Below, piece after piece: positions 14,644 to 16,466 of a stretch of DNA of 16,466 nucleotides. Numbering within the stretch: the stretch's first letter is position 1; each line of letters starts with the position of its first letter. The stretch is from Oscillospiraceae bacterium (GTDB lineage: Bacteria > Bacillota > Clostridia > Oscillospirales > Ruminococcaceae). The translations under genes were made by a program, and so were the position numbers. Location: positions 1 to 16,466 of the forward strand of contig JAAWBP010000077.1 in the NCBI GenBank assembly GCA_022792755.1, in the 5' to 3' direction. The notes beneath the pieces were generated by a model. The model searched no databases. It had not been told where the DNA came from and saw only the letters and a list, made by a program, of their open reading frames with translations.

Positions 14644-15314
14644 CGACGGTTTATCTGATCCGCCACGCCCAGGCGGAGGGGAATGAAAAGCGCCTGTTCC
14701 AAGGGCATTATAACGGCGGCGTGAGCGAGATGGGCTGGAGGCAGCTCGAACAGCTCGCCGAATACGGGAAAACGCTTCCGCTCGACGCTGTCTACTCCAG
14801 CCCCCTCGACCGCGCGCTGGAGACCGCCAAAGCGGTCAACCAAAGCCACGGCCTTCCGATCCGGATCCGGGAAGGGCTGATCGAGATCAACGGCGGGGAT
14901 TGGGAAGGGGTCGCGTGGGACCGGTTCCCGCTGGATTACCCGGAGGAAAACGACGCCTGGGAAAACCGCCCCTGGCTCTTTCACGCCCCGAACGGAGAGA
15001 CGATGGCAGAGGTGTACCAGCGCATCACAGCTGCTGTGCTGGAAATCGTCCGGGAAAATCCGGGGAAGACGGTCGCCGTCGTCTCTCACGGCTGCGCCAT
15101 CCGGAATTTTCTCACCTTTGCAAAAGGGTTGCCGGTGGAGGGAATCGCGCAGACCGGATGGTGCGACAACACGGCGGTGTCGAAGATCGAATTCGACGAA
15201 AAGCTGGCTCCCAAGCTGGTTTATGAAAACGAAACCGGGCATCTCGCCGAGGAGACCAAAACCTTCGCCCGGCAGCTCTGGTGGAAAAAGCATGAACCGG
15301 GCGGGGAGAAGTAA
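14637..15314 (+). CDS. Histidine phosphatase family protein
   Basis: This is a member of the phosphoglycerate mutase-like branch of the histidine phosphatases. The phospho-acceptor His10 lies in LIRHAQAEGN (RHA replaces the common RHG), Arg59 in SSPLDRALETA, the EINGGDWEG segment at 83-91, and the second His151 in VVSHGCAIRN. All catalytic residues are present. The 225-residue length suits a small-molecule phosphatase, but the substrate cannot be read from the sequence; alpha-ribazole phosphatase or a general sugar or nucleotide phosphatase are options. The ATG lies inside the end of pyrD, a seven-base overlap, so it is coupled to the pyr operon. About 60 bases without a terminator separate it from ruvX. 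Confidence 0.88.
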   Translation: MVTTVYLIRHAQAEGNEKRLFQGHYNGGVSEMGWRQLEQLAEYGKTLPLDAVYSSPLDRALETAKAVNQSHGLPIRIREGLIEINGGDWEGVAWDRFPLDYPEENDAWENRPWLFHAPNGETMAEVYQRITAAVLEIVRENPGKTVAVVSHGCAIRNFLTFAKGLPVEGIAQTGWCDNTAVSKIEFDEKLAPKLVYENETGHLAEETKTFARQLWWKKHEPGGEK

Positions 15315-15374
15315 AGGGCTTTTACGTTTATCCTGTAGAATGCCGCCTGCGGGCGGCGGAATGGAGAAGGATTT

Positions 15375-15800
15375 ATGAAAATCATGGCAGTTGATCTGGG
15401 TGACGCCCGCACCGGGCTGGCCTGCTGCGACCGCACCGAGTTTCTGGCTTCGCCGATCGGCGTCATCCACGAGCGGGATTTCAACGAAATCATCCGGCAG
15501 GTGGCGATCGCGGCAGAGGAGTACGGCGTGCAGGAGGTGGTGGTGGGCCACCCGAAAAATATGAACGGCACTGTCGGGGAGCGGGCGGAGAAATGCGAAA
15601 AGTTTGCGAAGATCCTCTCCCAGCTGCTGGCCATTCCGGTCAGGCTCTGGGACGAGCGCTCTACGACGGTTTCCGCGGCGAATTACCTCAACGAAACCAA
15701 CACCCGCGGCAAAAAGAGGAAGGAAGTGATCGACGCGGTGGCGGCGACCATCATCCTGGAAAGCTATCTGGAGTACCGGAAGAATCACAAAGACGAATAA
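15375..15800 (+). CDS. ruvX: Putative Holliday junction resolvase RuvX (YqgF)
   Basis: This RNase H-like nuclease of the YqgF family is implicated in pre-16S rRNA 5' end maturation and proposed as a Holliday junction resolvase. The 141-residue length is typical. Acidic active-site positions are Asp7 in AVDLGDARTG, the E54/VVVGHPKNMNG strand (54-65), Asp93 in WDERSTT and Asp120 in VIDAVAAT. GGAGAAGGA lies shortly before ATG 15375. A hairpin-forming GCCGCC/GGCGGC sits in the 60-base gap before it without a T run, so it is not a terminator. A strong terminator follows the stop. Confidence 0.95.
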   Translation: MKIMAVDLGDARTGLACCDRTEFLASPIGVIHERDFNEIIRQVAIAAEEYGVQEVVVGHPKNMNGTVGERAEKCEKFAKILSQLLAIPVRLWDERSTTVSAANYLNETNTRGKKRKEVIDAVAATIILESYLEYRKNHKDE

Positions 15801-15839
15801 AAAGAGGGGGCGGGCCAAAACGGTCTGTCCCCTCTTTTT
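15799..15839 (+). terminator. Intrinsic terminator after ruvX
   Basis: AAAAAGAGGGG (15799-15809) pairs perfectly with CCCCTCTTTTT (15829-15839), with further GC-rich inner pairing around an AAAA-containing loop. The A-rich 5' flank means it could also act on the minus strand. It begins inside the ruvX stop codon and ends the pyr-ruvX transcription unit. Confidence 0.93.
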
Positions 15840-15944
15840 GCGTTCTTTTCCCGATTGTACTGGGTTGAGGGCATTCTTTTCAGAAAAAGTGTTGTGAATT
15901 TCTACAATTTTCTGCATAAAACAAGAAAAATCAAATAATTATTG

Positions 15945-15973
15945 TTGCATTTCCATTTTTTAGGCAGTATGAT
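15945..15973 (+). promoter_or_regulatory. Promoter of the lipoprotein gene
   Basis: TTGCAT (15945-15950) is followed after exactly 17 bases by TATGAT (15968-15973), a good sigma-A type match set in AT-rich DNA. Transcription would start near 15980, about 43 bases before the GTG start of the lipoprotein gene. Confidence 0.72.
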
Positions 15974-16022
15974 AGGGGTAAGAGCAAACCATTCGTGAAT
16001 CGAGCTTTGGAGGGTGATTGTC

Positions 16023-16466
16023 GTGAAAACAAAAAGACTGCTGCCGTTTCTGCTGGCCGTGATGCTTTTTACCGGCTGTACGGGGGGAACGCCGGAGATA
16101 TCCGACGTGATCGAAGAGCCGACGGGGCAGGGGTTCAACACCACCGGGCGGTATATCGCCTTTGAGGTGAATACCAAATCGGGGGAAAAGCAGAGCGCCG
16201 CGGTGAAGGCGACACTGGAATTCGACGAGGGCGACGGGAAAATCGAGCAGGAAGCGCGCGAAATCGCGAGGCCGCAGGATCGCGGAACCTTTGACGAGTT
16301 TAGAAAGTCGTTCCCCGACACGGAGTGGGTGAAGTGCACCATCCGGGTCATACCCTGGAACGGCGGCGACTTTTCAAGCCCGGATGCGGTTTTGACAGGG
16401 ATGATCGGCTTTAACGATCTGCCGATGCCCGATGGGGAGAGATATTTTACAACTGAATTTATTGAC
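16023..16466 (+). CDS. Putative lipoprotein, partial (runs off the window end)
   Basis: This is a 148-codon open frame without a stop, so the 3' part lies beyond the window. The GTG start at 16023 is supported by GGAGGGTG (16009-16016) 6 bases upstream. The protein opens with a lipoprotein signal: basic MKTKR, a hydrophobic stretch LLPFLLAVMLF, then TGC with the candidate lipidated Cys19 (Phe at -3 is less usual than Leu). The mature part begins with a Gly/Thr/Pro-rich linker, then mixed beta-like sequence such as YIAFEVNTKSGE and WVKCTIRVIPWNGGDF. I recognise no family. It should be an extracellular membrane-anchored protein with its own promoter. Confidence 0.75.
   Translation, partial: MKTKRLLPFLLAVMLFTGCTGGTPEISDVIEEPTGQGFNTTGRYIAFEVNTKSGEKQSAAVKATLEFDEGDGKIEQEAREIARPQDRGTFDEFRKSFPDTEWVKCTIRVIPWNGGDFSSPDAVLTGMIGFNDLPMPDGERYFTTEFID

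Noticed and set aside
15315..15374. A GC-rich hairpin between the phosphatase gene and ruvX as a terminator
   Set aside because: GCCGCC/GGCGGC has no following T run, and ruvX has a ribosome site right after it, so read-through is more likely.
14544..15917. A 457-codon open frame on the minus strand
   Set aside because: It lies opposite the end of pyrD, the phosphatase gene and ruvX, all of which have clear family motifs. It has low-complexity Arg, Pro and His-rich sequence typical of antisense frames in GC-rich DNA, and it runs through the ruvX terminator.

Overview
The window reads as a chromosomal stretch of a GC-rich, Gram-positive anaerobe of the class Clostridia, probably near the Oscillospiraceae/Ruminococcaceae. 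The grounds are strong AGGAGG-type ribosome sites, TTG and GTG starts, a PyrR-type RNA attenuator, a class 1B PyrD paired with PyrK, a subfamily-2 PyrF, and a DUF5685 plus J-domain gene pair. Every gene I accept is on the + strand. The placement is inference; no rRNA or marker search could be run.

Positions 1-366 hold a modular hairpin repeat (14-155), a strong promoter (217-245) and a leader. A housekeeping block follows: a SEDS-family (FtsW/RodA/SpoVE) glycosyltransferase, rsmD, coaD and a coiled-coil protein gene, nearly all overlapping or abutting and closed by a strong terminator (3053-3084). After about 200 bases rich in inverted repeats comes a poorly characterised cassette (3282-5361): a DUF5685 protein, an overlapping J-domain protein with an 11-cysteine tail, and a small multi-pass membrane protein, closed by a terminator that overlaps the last stop codon.

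Positions 5362-5860 are the control region of a pyrimidine operon. They hold a second copy of the modular hairpin repeat in the opposite orientation, two candidate promoters, a 12-bp palindrome, a PyrR binding loop and an intrinsic terminator. The operon then runs pyrR-pyrC-pyrF-carA-carB-pyrK-pyrD with overlaps or very short gaps, followed by an overlapping histidine phosphatase gene. It encodes carbamoyl phosphate synthesis, dihydroorotase, dihydroorotate oxidation and OMP decarboxylation. Aspartate transcarbamoylase (pyrB) and orotate phosphoribosyltransferase (pyrE) are absent here and must lie elsewhere. ruvX follows with a strong terminator (15799-15839). A promoter (15945-15973) then drives a lipoprotein gene cut by the window end.

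The two observations most worth following are the paired, inverted modular repeat, which shows compensatory base changes and sits just upstream of two operons, and the DUF5685/J-domain/membrane cassette. The DUF5685 protein carries two aspartate-rich motifs reminiscent of squalene/phytoene synthase-type isoprenoid enzymes.
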